A stretch of DNA of 47,517 nucleotides from Microvirga sesbaniae. GTDB lineage: Bacteria > Pseudomonadota > Alphaproteobacteria > Rhizobiales > Beijerinckiaceae. Shown one piece after another: positions 41,271 to 47,517 of the stretch. Position 1 is the first letter of the stretch. Each line of letters opens with the position of its first letter. The stretch covers positions 1-47,517 of the forward strand of contig NZ_JAMXFJ010000029.1 in the NCBI RefSeq assembly GCF_025460805.1. The letters are read 5' to 3'. Under the pieces are notes generated by a model, which saw nothing but the letters and a program-made list of their open reading frames with translations, was not told where the DNA came from and did not search any database. Made by a program: the position numbers and the translations under genes.

Positions 41271-42668
41271 TCACCGGGGCAGGGTGTCCTTGTAGAGCCG
41301 TCCGTCCTTCATGATGACGAGGAAGTTCCTGGCCGGGTCGGCGACCAGGTCGAGGTTGTCGAGCGGATTGCCGTCGACGAGCAGCAGGTCGGCCAGCGCT
41401 CCCTCTTCCACGACCCCGAGCTTGCCCGGATAGGGATTGCGCAGTCCGGACAGGTCGAGGAGTTCGGCGTTCGTCGACGTCGCCATGGTGAGCGCCTCGG
41501 CCGGCGTGTACCAGCGGGCGAGCGTCGCGAGCATGGCCCCCTGGCGTTCGGCCAGTTCCTGCGAGAAAAGGACGTCGGTCCCGAAAGCGGTCTTGATGTG
41601 GTACGCCTTCGCCAGCGCATAGACCCTCTCGGTTCCCGCCAGAACCTGCTTCTTCTTCGCCTGCTCGGCCGGCCCCAGAGCGTCGGCGCCGCCGAGGTCG
41701 AGGAACGGCTGCGTGCTCAGCCAGATTCCTTTCTCGGCCATCAGCCGGGCCGTGGCGTCGTCCATCAGGTGCCCGTGCTCGATGCAGCGGACGCCCGCCG
41801 CGATCGACCGCTGGATCGACGCGGGCGTGTAAGCGTGGGTGCAGACGTAGGTTCCCCAGTTCTCGGCGGCCTCGACCGCAGCACGAAGCTCCGGCTCGGT
41901 GAAGGTGGAAACGTCGAGCGGGCTGAACGGGGAGGCCACCCCGCCGCCGGCGGTCAGCTTGATCTGGGACGCACCCTGCATGAGCTGCTCCCGCGCCCGC
42001 AGGCGCACCTCGTCCGGGCTGTCGGCGATCATGCTGCCGCCAAGCTGCTCGACGCGCGCGAGCATCCCGCCGATGGTCCTCGGCAGATCGGACAGCGGCC
42101 GAAAGTCGCCATGGCCGCCCGTGATCGTGATGATGGCGCCGGAGGGATAGATGCGCGGGCCCGGCAGCAGGCCTTCGTCGATGGCGCGCTTGAGGTCGAA
42201 GGCTGGGCCGCCCATGTCCCGGACCGTGGTGAAACCGCGCATCAGCGTCGCCGTCGCCTCGACGCCCGCCAGCAGGTTCGAATAGCCGATCCCGCTCGAG
42301 AGGAGCGTCACGGGCGTCGGGCGCACCAACATCGCGTGCCAATGCATGTCGATCAGCCCCGGCATCAGCACGCGCCCGTTTCCGGGAATCACCTGGACGG
42401 CGGTGTCCGGCGGGATGTCGATCGGGGCGGTTGAGACCCGCGCGATGACATTGCCCTTCACCAGAACATGGCTGGGCGGCGACAGCATGGGGCTCCTGCC
42501 GTCGAAGATCCGTACATTCTCGATGAGAGTCGCCGCAGGGCCCGGCGGGGTCGCCGGGGGCCGCTCGGCCGCATCGCCCGGACCTGGCGCGATGCACAGG
42601 AGCGCCGCCGTCGCGAGCCGCCGGAAGGATCGGGGGACCGCGCTGGCGGTCGCCGGGAAGACAGACAT
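41271..42668 (-). CDS. Exported metal-dependent amidohydrolase
   Basis: A 465-residue amidohydrolase superfamily enzyme. An N-terminal signal peptide-like stretch (RRLATAALLCIAPGPGDAAE, residues 16-35) suggests export. Metal ligands are H109 and H111 (DMHWH), the bridging K237 (QIKLTAGGG), H278 (CTHAYT), H298 (EHGH) and D365 (FGTDV), a complete binuclear set. This pattern is found in imidazolonepropionase-related Xaa-Pro/Xaa-Arg dipeptidases and in mycotoxin-degrading carboxypeptidases. The ATG at 42668 follows GGGGAAC. Given the peptide transporter operon nearby, a peptidase role is plausible but not shown. Confidence 0.88.
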   Translation of the reverse strand: MSVFPATASAVPRSFRRLATAALLCIAPGPGDAAERPPATPPGPAATLIENVRIFDGRSPMLSPPSHVLVKGNVIARVSTAPIDIPPDTAVQVIPGNGRVLMPGLIDMHWHAMLVRPTPVTLLSSGIGYSNLLAGVEATATLMRGFTTVRDMGGPAFDLKRAIDEGLLPGPRIYPSGAIITITGGHGDFRPLSDLPRTIGGMLARVEQLGGSMIADSPDEVRLRAREQLMQGASQIKLTAGGGVASPFSPLDVSTFTEPELRAAVEAAENWGTYVCTHAYTPASIQRSIAAGVRCIEHGHLMDDATARLMAEKGIWLSTQPFLDLGGADALGPAEQAKKKQVLAGTERVYALAKAYHIKTAFGTDVLFSQELAERQGAMLATLARWYTPAEALTMATSTNAELLDLSGLRNPYPGKLGVVEEGALADLLLVDGNPLDNLDLVADPARNFLVIMKDGRLYKDTLPR

Positions 42669-43097
42669 TGCGTTCCCCTGTTCTCGCACGCCCCGACCTC
42701 GCCGCGGCAACCGGCCGGGTCTGCGACACCATACGGCGCTCCCCATGCGACGGCGGGCGCAGTGGGGTCTCTCGCGGAGTCTCTCGCGGGCTCTCCCGGT
42801 GGGCTGCTCCGCCCGGAGCTTAGCCCGTCTCACACCCGCGGACCATCGGGAAAACCCCGAGCGCGACAGGGGAAATGCCCAAGCCGGGCCCGGTTCGATT
42901 CCGGTCCGGACGGGGTGTTGTCGCCGAGGCGTGTTCCCGTGCTCCACACGGCTCCACGCGAAGGCTCGCCGCCCGGTCCCCGGCGCGGTGCGCCGGGCCG
43001 GTTGTTCCGTGAGGATCCGTTCATCGGTCTCGCCGAGATCCATGGCGCGACACGCGCAATGCCGGCGGGGGCGAGCCCGCGGTCCGGGAGGCTGCGA
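42669..43097. other. Intergenic region, nothing clear
   Basis: About 430 very GC-rich bases between two minus-strand genes. A run of GTCTCTCGCGG-like short repeats lies at 42768-42795. No credible gene or promoter was identified. Confidence 0.4.
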
Positions 43098-43235
43098 TCA
43101 GTGCTTGGAGTCCGACCGGGCCTCGACGATCTCGCTCACGGCCCATTTGGTCGATTGCGGTGTCGCGCCTCCCTTGGGCTTCTCCTTCTTCGGCTTCTTG
43201 GATTCCCGATTCCCGTGCTGCTCCCGGTGTGCCAT
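43098..43235 (-). CDS. Lysine-rich small conserved protein, 45 aa
   Basis: The ATG at 43233-43235 is preceded by AGGGAGGAG, a near-perfect ribosome binding site. The first half is strongly basic (NRESKKPKKEKPKGG) and the second half is WAVSEIVEARSDSKH. I recall similar very short lysine-rich hypothetical proteins throughout rhizobia and methylobacteria. Nucleic-acid binding is possible from charge alone; no function is known. Confidence 0.65.
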   Translation of the reverse strand: MAHREQHGNRESKKPKKEKPKGGATPQSTKWAVSEIVEARSDSKH

Positions 43236-43470
43236 GACAAACTCCTCCCTGCAGGAATGTCGCGACGGATCGCACGCCGGCATGATAGCACACCTGCATC
43301 GCCACGGGCCTGTCGACGCGACGGTTCCGACGGTCCCGTCAGGACGGGCGCCGTGGGCGCAAAAGGATAGCCGTGCCGGATTGCCCAGGCTTGGCCTTGA
43401 TTCAGCCCCGGAGCAGACACGATCGGCTTCTGCGATAGGGCTCCGGTCGAACCCGGACCCGAACGCCAGG

Positions 43471-43536
43471 ATCGAAGCGCGAAGATCGAAGCCCCAGGAT
43501 CAAAGCCCGAGGATCAAAGCCCGAGGATCAAAGCCC
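43471..43536. repeat. 14-base tandem repeat abutting a start codon
   Basis: Units of 14 bases: ATCGAAGCGCGAAG, ATCGAAGCCCCAGG, then ATCAAAGCCCGAGG twice, then a 10-base partial ATCAAAGCCC. The partial copy ends at the base before the ATG at 43537. Each late unit carries GAGG, and the last GAGG is ten bases before the ATG, so the repeat supplies the only ribosome-binding-site-like sequence. Confidence 0.88.
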
Positions 43537-43944
43537 ATGTCGCGGGACGAACTCTTTCCCCTGAGCCATTTCTCCCCCCGGCTGCAATCGGTGATCTGCG
43601 GCGAGTTCGCCGGCCGCTGCCCGAGCCTCGGGGAGGTGGCGGCGATCCCGGATGCGCGCTGGCTGTCCACCCCGGCGATCGGTCCGGCCCTGCTGCGCAA
43701 GATCCGGGCGGTTGGGCGGTGCGAGGAGCAGCCGGCCGGGCCGCTCAGCGATGCCGAGCTGCTCGCGCGTCTGGCGGCCCTGCAGGAGGAACTGCGGCTG
43801 CTCCAGCAGGCGGTGCGCAGCGCGATCCCGGCCCGCGTCGGGCATCCGCACCGGCCGCGCCTGACCGTCGGGCACGGCCCGCGCGAGCGCCGGCCCGTCG
43901 GACGAGCGCCGGCCGATCACGGCTGGTCCACGAACGCACCCTGA
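43537..43944 (+). CDS. Helix-hairpin-helix / alpha-CTD-like conserved protein, 135 aa
   Basis: A 135-residue protein. Residues 12-60 contain PRLQSVICGEFAGRCPSLGE followed by a helix-hairpin-helix-like TPAIGPALLRKIRAV, again resembling the RNA polymerase alpha C-terminal fold. Residues 68-95 are a coiled-coil-like helix (AELLARLAALQEELRLLQQA). The tail is Arg/Pro/Gly rich. Function unknown; DNA or polymerase contact is an inference. The start is the ATG directly after a 14-base tandem repeat. Confidence 0.65.
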   Translation: MSRDELFPLSHFSPRLQSVICGEFAGRCPSLGEVAAIPDARWLSTPAIGPALLRKIRAVGRCEEQPAGPLSDAELLARLAALQEELRLLQQAVRSAIPARVGHPHRPRLTVGHGPRERRPVGRAPADHGWSTNAP

Positions 43945-44056
43945 GCCGCCGGGGAGCCATTCTGTCGACGACAGCCGGGCAGCCGCGCCTCGATCCGCAT
44001 CGTCCGGGTGTTGCGCTGCGACGCTTGCCGGACGGCGGCCGAAAGGCCATACAGGA

Positions 44057-44070
44057 TTAACATGGGTCAA
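44057..44070. promoter_or_regulatory. Crp/Fnr-type dyad upstream of the Crp/Fnr regulator gene
   Basis: TTAAC-ATGG-GTCAA is a dyad of the Crp/Fnr spacing (five, four, five) with one mismatch between half sites. It lies about 108 bases before the ATG at 44172. It does not match the TTGAT consensus of FNR/FixK and could be an autoregulatory site for the gene that follows. Confidence 0.4.
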
Positions 44071-44171
44071 AGACAGGCGCTCACCCGCCTGTATGGTGGG
44101 CGATCAAAAGCGCCGACCTGCGGCTCAGGGCTATGCCATAAGATCCTACAGCCCGACAAACAGGGAACACG

Positions 44172-44924
44172 ATGTTGCCTGCACCATTCCCCGCCAATCA
44201 CAGTCCGATCATTCGCAAGCTGGAGAGCATCTTTCCGCTGACGGACGATGAGCGGCAGGCCCTTCTCGAACTGCCGATCCAGGTGACGGCCATCAAGGAG
44301 GATCAAGACGTGGTGCGCGAGGGCGACCGCCCGTCGCGATCCTTCGCGATCCTGAGCGGCATGACCTGCACCAGCAAGGTGATGGGAGACGGCAAGCGCC
44401 AGATCGTCGCCTTCGGCGTCCCCGGGGACATGCCCGACATCCAGAGCCTGCACCTGAAGGTGCTGGACATCAGCGTGACGACGCTCACGCCGTGCAGCCT
44501 CGGCTTCATCACCCACGAGGCCTTATGGGATCTCTGCCTGCGCTCTCCCAGGATTGCGGCTGCGTTCTGGCGCGAGACCCTGGTGGAGGGGGCGGCCTTC
44601 CGGGAATGGATCCTCAATGTCGGGCGCCGTGAAGCCTATCCGCGCATGGCCCATATCCTGTGCGAGCTGCTGGTGCGCCTGCACGCGGTCGGGCTGGCCG
44701 AGGATCATTCCTGCGATCTGCCGATCACCCAGGTCGAGTTCGCCGATGCGCTCGGCATCACGGCCGTCCACGTCAACCGGGTGTTCCAGCAGATGCGGGC
44801 GGACGGCCTGATCGAGACCCGGGGCACCCGGTTGATCGTTCCCGACTGGGAGAGGTTGAAGGAAGTCGGGGATTTCGACGAGACCTACCTTCACCTCCTC
44901 ACGACTGGCGGAGCCGCGGCATGA
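44172..44924 (+). CDS. Crp/Fnr-family transcriptional regulator, non-canonical recognition helix
   Basis: A 250-residue regulator. Residues 15-125 form the cyclic nucleotide-binding-type beta roll (VVREGDRPSRSFAILSGM, then QIVAFGVPGDMPDIQSL). A dimer helix follows at about 130-170. The winged helix is at 183-225 with ITQVEFADALGITAVHVNRV and DGLIETRG. The N-terminal cysteine cluster of oxygen-sensing FNR is absent. In the recognition helix the E-x2-S-R triad of FNR/FixK is V-x2-N-R here, so a different DNA site is expected. Many such paralogues exist in Hyphomicrobiales. The ATG follows AGGGAAC. The stop overlaps the next start (ATGA). Confidence 0.9.
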   Translation: MLPAPFPANHSPIIRKLESIFPLTDDERQALLELPIQVTAIKEDQDVVREGDRPSRSFAILSGMTCTSKVMGDGKRQIVAFGVPGDMPDIQSLHLKVLDISVTTLTPCSLGFITHEALWDLCLRSPRIAAAFWRETLVEGAAFREWILNVGRREAYPRMAHILCELLVRLHAVGLAEDHSCDLPITQVEFADALGITAVHVNRVFQQMRADGLIETRGTRLIVPDWERLKEVGDFDETYLHLLTTGGAAA

Positions 44925-45172
44925 CCCTCACCCTTCAGCCGGTGCGCGTCGCGACGGGAGCTGAAGAGGAGGGCATGCTGGTCTTCGACCGTGACCAGCG
45001 GCTCCTGGCCGTCCTGGTCCATCTTTCGCCCGAGAACCCGGTTGCGCCCGGGCATTGGTTCCTGGAGGCGGGCTTCGACCGGCTGGACGGTCTCAACCAT
45101 CCCACCTTCGCCGATCTGGATGCCGCTAAGCGGTGGATCCTCGGGCATGGCGGGCCCACGAAGGAGGGATGA
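44921..45172 (+). CDS. Small conserved hypothetical protein coupled to the Crp/Fnr regulator, 83 aa
   Basis: An 83-residue soluble protein with an alternating strand/helix pattern: MLVFDRDQRLLAVLVHL, GHWFLEAGFDRLDG and a final helix ADLDAAKRWILGHGG. Its start overlaps the regulator's stop by four bases, and the DUF6894 gene follows after seven bases, so the three are one operon. I know homologues only as hypothetical proteins. Confidence 0.8.
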   Translation: MTLTLQPVRVATGAEEEGMLVFDRDQRLLAVLVHLSPENPVAPGHWFLEAGFDRLDGLNHPTFADLDAAKRWILGHGGPTKEG

Positions 45173-45179
45173 GAAAGCG

Positions 45180-45587
45180 ATGCCGCGGTTCTACTTCCAT
45201 CTGAAGGGCGATCCGGAGGGCGTCAGCCCGGATGAGAGCGGCGTGGTCCTTCCCGATGCGGACGCTGCCTACCTGGAAGCCTTCCGGGCCGCCGGCGACA
45301 TGGCGCAGGAATGGCTGCGCGAAGGCCGCAATCCGAGACGTTACGCCTTCGAGATCGTCGATGCCGCGGGAGACCTGATCCTGGAGCTGCCGTTTTCCGA
45401 GGTTCTCGACCGTCAGGCCGGACGACGGGCCATGAGGCCGTCCCAAGGCGTCAGGACCGCCAGGGAGCAGGGCGAGCGGATGATGCGCCTGACCGCCGAC
45501 GTGACCCAGCAGGTGAGAACGGCTCAGGAGAATCTTCGCCGGTCACAAGAGCTGCTGCGCCGCCTCGGCAAGAACGCGAACCGGTAA
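45180..45587 (+). CDS. DUF6894-containing protein
   Basis: A 135-residue protein. Residues 1-72 are the small DUF6894 domain typical of Hyphomicrobiales (MPRFYFHLKGDPEG, DESGVVLPDADAAYLEA, FEIVDAAGDLILELPFSE). Residues 85-135 are a basic amphipathic helix (TADVTQQVRTAQENLRRSQE) that could form a coiled coil. No activity is known for the domain. The ATG follows GGAGGGATGAG. It is the last gene of the Crp/Fnr operon and is followed by a hairpin element. Confidence 0.85.
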   Translation: MPRFYFHLKGDPEGVSPDESGVVLPDADAAYLEAFRAAGDMAQEWLREGRNPRRYAFEIVDAAGDLILELPFSEVLDRQAGRRAMRPSQGVRTAREQGERMMRLTADVTQQVRTAQENLRRSQELLRRLGKNANR

Positions 45588-45621
45588 TCTCCGCCCGCGC
45601 AATCCGCAGGCCGCCTCTCTC

Positions 45622-45664
45622 GAGCATCGGACGTGAAAAGCGGACCCAGGTTTGGGTCCGATGT
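45622..45664. repeat. Palindromic element / probable terminator after the DUF6894 gene
   Basis: GAGCATCGGA at the left and TCCGATGTTC at the right frame an inner stem GGACCCA-GGTT-TGGGTCC at 45642-45659. It belongs to the family at 11226 and lies 35 bases after the operon's last stop codon. Confidence 0.75.
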
Positions 45665-45739
45665 TCCACTCTTTGAAGAGCGCATCGTTCGGGACGCAGC
45701 TGCGTGCGCGGAGAACAGGCTTGACGGATCAAGCCGAGT

Positions 45740-45784
45740 TGACCCAAATATAATACACTATAAAAATAGATATACCCCAATTAT
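45740..45784 (+). promoter_or_regulatory. AT-rich promoter region of the acetyltransferase gene
   Basis: An exceptionally AT-rich stretch for this DNA, containing TATAAT at 45749-45754 and a further TATAAA at 45759. TTGACG at 45721 and TTGACC at 45739 are nearby -35-like sequences, but neither has ideal spacing. It lies directly before the ATG at 45794. Confidence 0.45.
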
Positions 45785-45793
45785 GGAATAGGC

Positions 45794-46285
45794 ATGGGCG
45801 ACCTGCTTGTCAGTCTTTACGCTCCCGCTGTCGAAGCCCTGGGCCGGCGAACGGCACGAACGGATGTGACGATCCGGCCGGTTCTCGCCCCCGAGCGGCA
45901 CGTGGTCCTGTCCTGGGTCGAGCGCCATTTCAGCCAGAACTGGGCGAGCGAGGCGGCGGTCGCCATCGGGCGCCAGCCTTCCTCCTGCCTGATCGCCTTG
46001 AGCAACGGCGAGCTCGTCGGCTTCGCGTGCTACGACGCGATCGCGCGCGGCTTCTTCGGGCCCACCGGCGTTGCGGAGGCCTCGCGGGGGCAGGGGATCG
46101 GCGCCGCGTTGCTGCACCGGACGCTCCAGGCCATGAAGGACATGGGCTACGCCTATGCCATCATCGGCGATCCCGGCCCGGCCCGGTTCTATATCGACGC
46201 GGTCGGCGCCGTCGAGATCGCGGTCGCAGGCAAAGGGATCTACGCCGACATGCTGCGAACGCCGAAGCCGGCGGTTCTTGCATAA
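45794..46285 (+). CDS. GNAT-family N-acetyltransferase
   Basis: A 163-residue acetyltransferase. The acetyl-CoA-binding loop is ASRGQGIGAALLHRTLQAM near 96-114 (the R/Q-x2-G-x-G/A motif), preceded by strand GELVGFACYDA. The C-terminal part ends with GPARFYIDAVGAVEI and GIYADMLRTPK. The substrate is unknown. It is followed 46 bases later by the NagZ-like gene, so it may be co-transcribed and could relate to amino-sugar or peptidoglycan recycling, but that rests only on position. Confidence 0.88.
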   Translation: MGDLLVSLYAPAVEALGRRTARTDVTIRPVLAPERHVVLSWVERHFSQNWASEAAVAIGRQPSSCLIALSNGELVGFACYDAIARGFFGPTGVAEASRGQGIGAALLHRTLQAMKDMGYAYAIIGDPGPARFYIDAVGAVEIAVAGKGIYADMLRTPKPAVLA

Positions 46286-46331
46286 ACCCAGCCCCTCTCG
46301 ACTGCCCTTCACTCATACCCCGCAGAGCCCG

Positions 46332-47354
46332 ATGTCCCAAAACGTGCCGCTCGCCCTCTTCGTGGGCATCCCGAACCCGGTTCTCGATGCCGACGAGGTC
46401 GCGCTGTTCCGCGAAACGAATCCCTACGGTCTCTTCGTGGGACGCCGGAACCTGAAGACGCCCGATCAGGTCAAATCCCTGGTGGCCCAGTTCCGCGAGG
46501 CTGTGGGACGCGACGATGCGCCGGTCTTCACGGACCAAGAGGGCGGCCGCGTGCAGCATCTCGATGCCGGCCCGTGGCCGACGTTCCGTTCCTTCCGCGA
46601 CTTCTCGCGCCTGGCCGACCATGACATGGATCTCGCCAAGCACGCCCTGCGCCTCTCGTCGCACGCCATGGGGGCCATGATGACGGAACTCGGACTGGCG
46701 AGCGGATGCACGCCGGTCCTCGATCTCGTCTTCGACACGACGAGCGCCGTGATCGGAGCGCGCTCCTTCGGTCCCGATCCCGAGCGTGTGGCCGCGCTCG
46801 GCCGCGTCGTGGTCGACAGCCTCCTGGAAGTCGGCAACCTGCCCGTCATGAAGCACATTCCCGGCCACGGGCGGGCGACGACCGACAGCCACAAGGAGCG
46901 GCCGGTGGTGCGCGAGAGCCGGGAGGTCCTGACCGCGACGGATTTCAAGCCTTTCCTCGCGCTGATCGACACCCCATGGGCCATGGTGTCCCACGTGGTC
47001 TATTCCGCCTATGACGCGGAGCTGCCGGCCTCGGTCTCGCCCGTCATCTGCAACGATGTGATCCGCGGCGAGCTCGGCTACCGGGGCGTGCTCATCTCCG
47101 ACTGCCTGTTCATGGAATCCCTGCGCGGGCCTCTGCCCGAGCGCGTGCGCCAGACGCTCGACGCCGGATGCGACATCGCCCTGCACAGCCATGGAACCAC
47201 GGCGGAGAGCCTTGCCGCGGCAAGAGCCGCCCGGCCGCTGTCGCATCAGACCCGGGAGAGGATCGAGGCCGGACAGCGGCGTCTCGGCTCCCTCAAGGTC
47301 GATGTCCGGCAGCTGCATGCGGAGGTCGAGGACATCTTCGCCCGGCTCGCTTAA
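46332..47354 (+). CDS. nagZ: GH3 beta-N-acetylhexosaminidase, NagZ-like
   Basis: A 340-residue cytoplasmic glycoside hydrolase family 3 enzyme, the usual NagZ length. Landmarks are TDQEGGRVQHL near 68-77, the KH motif K174-H175-IPGHG with its catalytic-loop histidine H187 (TTDSH), and the nucleophile D257 in LISDCLFME. The residue after the nucleophile is Cys where Asp is common. NagZ removes N-acetylglucosamine from 1,6-anhydroMurNAc peptides during cell wall recycling. The start ATG at 46332 has no good ribosome binding site, so translation may be coupled to the preceding gene. Confidence 0.85.
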   Translation: MSQNVPLALFVGIPNPVLDADEVALFRETNPYGLFVGRRNLKTPDQVKSLVAQFREAVGRDDAPVFTDQEGGRVQHLDAGPWPTFRSFRDFSRLADHDMDLAKHALRLSSHAMGAMMTELGLASGCTPVLDLVFDTTSAVIGARSFGPDPERVAALGRVVVDSLLEVGNLPVMKHIPGHGRATTDSHKERPVVRESREVLTATDFKPFLALIDTPWAMVSHVVYSAYDAELPASVSPVICNDVIRGELGYRGVLISDCLFMESLRGPLPERVRQTLDAGCDIALHSHGTTAESLAAARAARPLSHQTRERIEAGQRRLGSLKVDVRQLHAEVEDIFARLA

Positions 47355-47390
47355 GCGAATTGCCCGCGTGGGCTCGAACGTTCAAAAAAA

Positions 47391-47517
47391 CTAGGACGGC
47401 AAAGCTAACTGGCAGGCCTGCTGTTCGAGAGCCGCCAGGTAAGCGGCGGGATCATGCCGGAAACGGGTGCGCAGGGTTCGTGCGTGGCGGCCTCTCTCCA
47501 GACGTTGGCGCAAGCTC
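47391..47517 (-). CDS. C-terminal end of an unidentified gene, cut by window edge
   Basis: A frame open from the right edge to a TAG at 47391-47393. The 42 visible residues (RQRLERGRHARTLRTRFRHD, then a helix AAYLAALEQQACQLALPS) look like a genuine basic C-terminus. The family cannot be recognised from this much; a transposase or a regulator are both conceivable. Confidence 0.5.
   Translation of the reverse strand, partial: SLRQRLERGRHARTLRTRFRHDPAAYLAALEQQACQLALPS

Noticed and set aside
45721..45733. TTGAC-GG-ATCAA as a possible FNR-type box before the GNAT gene
   Set aside because: The half sites are separated by two bases rather than four, so a Crp/Fnr dimer would not fit.
1..47517. CRISPR array, phage genes, complete insertion sequence, tRNA or rRNA genes
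   Set aside because: No regularly spaced repeat-spacer pattern, no integrase or capsid-like product, no complete transposase frame and no tRNA-like cloverleaf was recognised; the only doubtful piece is the cut gene at the right edge.

Overview
This is a 47.5 kb GC-rich chromosomal stretch from an alphaproteobacterium of the order Hyphomicrobiales. Microvirga or another Methylobacteriaceae-like genus is my best guess. The guess rests on the EcfG/NepR general-stress pair, an HWE-family histidine kinase, FixK/FNR-type boxes, DUF6894, DUF1269 and DUF72 proteins, and two families of intergenic palindromes that I remember from such genomes. No tRNA, rRNA, CRISPR array, phage or complete insertion sequence was seen.

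Layout. 1-240: start of an aquaporin gene running off the left edge. 849-8251: a nucleotide cyclase-TPR protein, two small minus-strand genes (one resembling the RNA polymerase alpha C-terminal domain), then a tight three-gene run of SARP-like regulator, PAP2/haloperoxidase-fold phosphatase and subtilisin-like protease. 8673-14295 (minus): DUF72 protein behind an EcfG-like promoter, DUF4239-type membrane protein, Tat-exported L,D-transpeptidase-like lipoprotein with altered active-site motifs, and a SBP56/methanethiol oxidase gene with a small polytopic membrane protein. 14762-17904: two convergent units, cytochrome c on one side and universal stress protein plus zinc alcohol dehydrogenase on the other, each preceded by a perfect TTGAT-N4-ATCAA box. 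18216-20036: HWE histidine kinase.

20349-28815 is a complete arabinoside-utilisation locus: an ArsR-type regulator, a 17-bp palindromic operator candidate, a five-gene peptide/oligosaccharide-type ABC importer and a GH51 alpha-L-arabinofuranosidase. A 2-keto-4-pentenoate hydratase-like gene follows on the other strand. 30233-31010 holds nepR-ecfG without phyR beside it. 31528-32790 carries DUF1269 and HdeD-like membrane proteins. 32799-37427 (minus) is an AbgT transporter, M20 peptidase and SLC13 permease operon. Then come an AI-2E-type permease, a convergently overlapping membrane metallophosphoesterase and a secreted amidohydrolase.

43098-45587 contains small conserved genes around a Crp/Fnr regulator with an atypical recognition helix. 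45794-47354 holds a GNAT acetyltransferase and a NagZ-like GH3 hexosaminidase. The right edge cuts an unidentified minus-strand gene.

The window reads as environmental sensing (cyclase, SARP, HWE kinase, NepR/EcfG, Crp/Fnr), low-oxygen energy metabolism, and uptake of plant-derived sugars and peptides. The least familiar parts are the SARP-PAP2-protease run, the SBP56-membrane protein pair, and the two free-standing alpha-CTD-like proteins.
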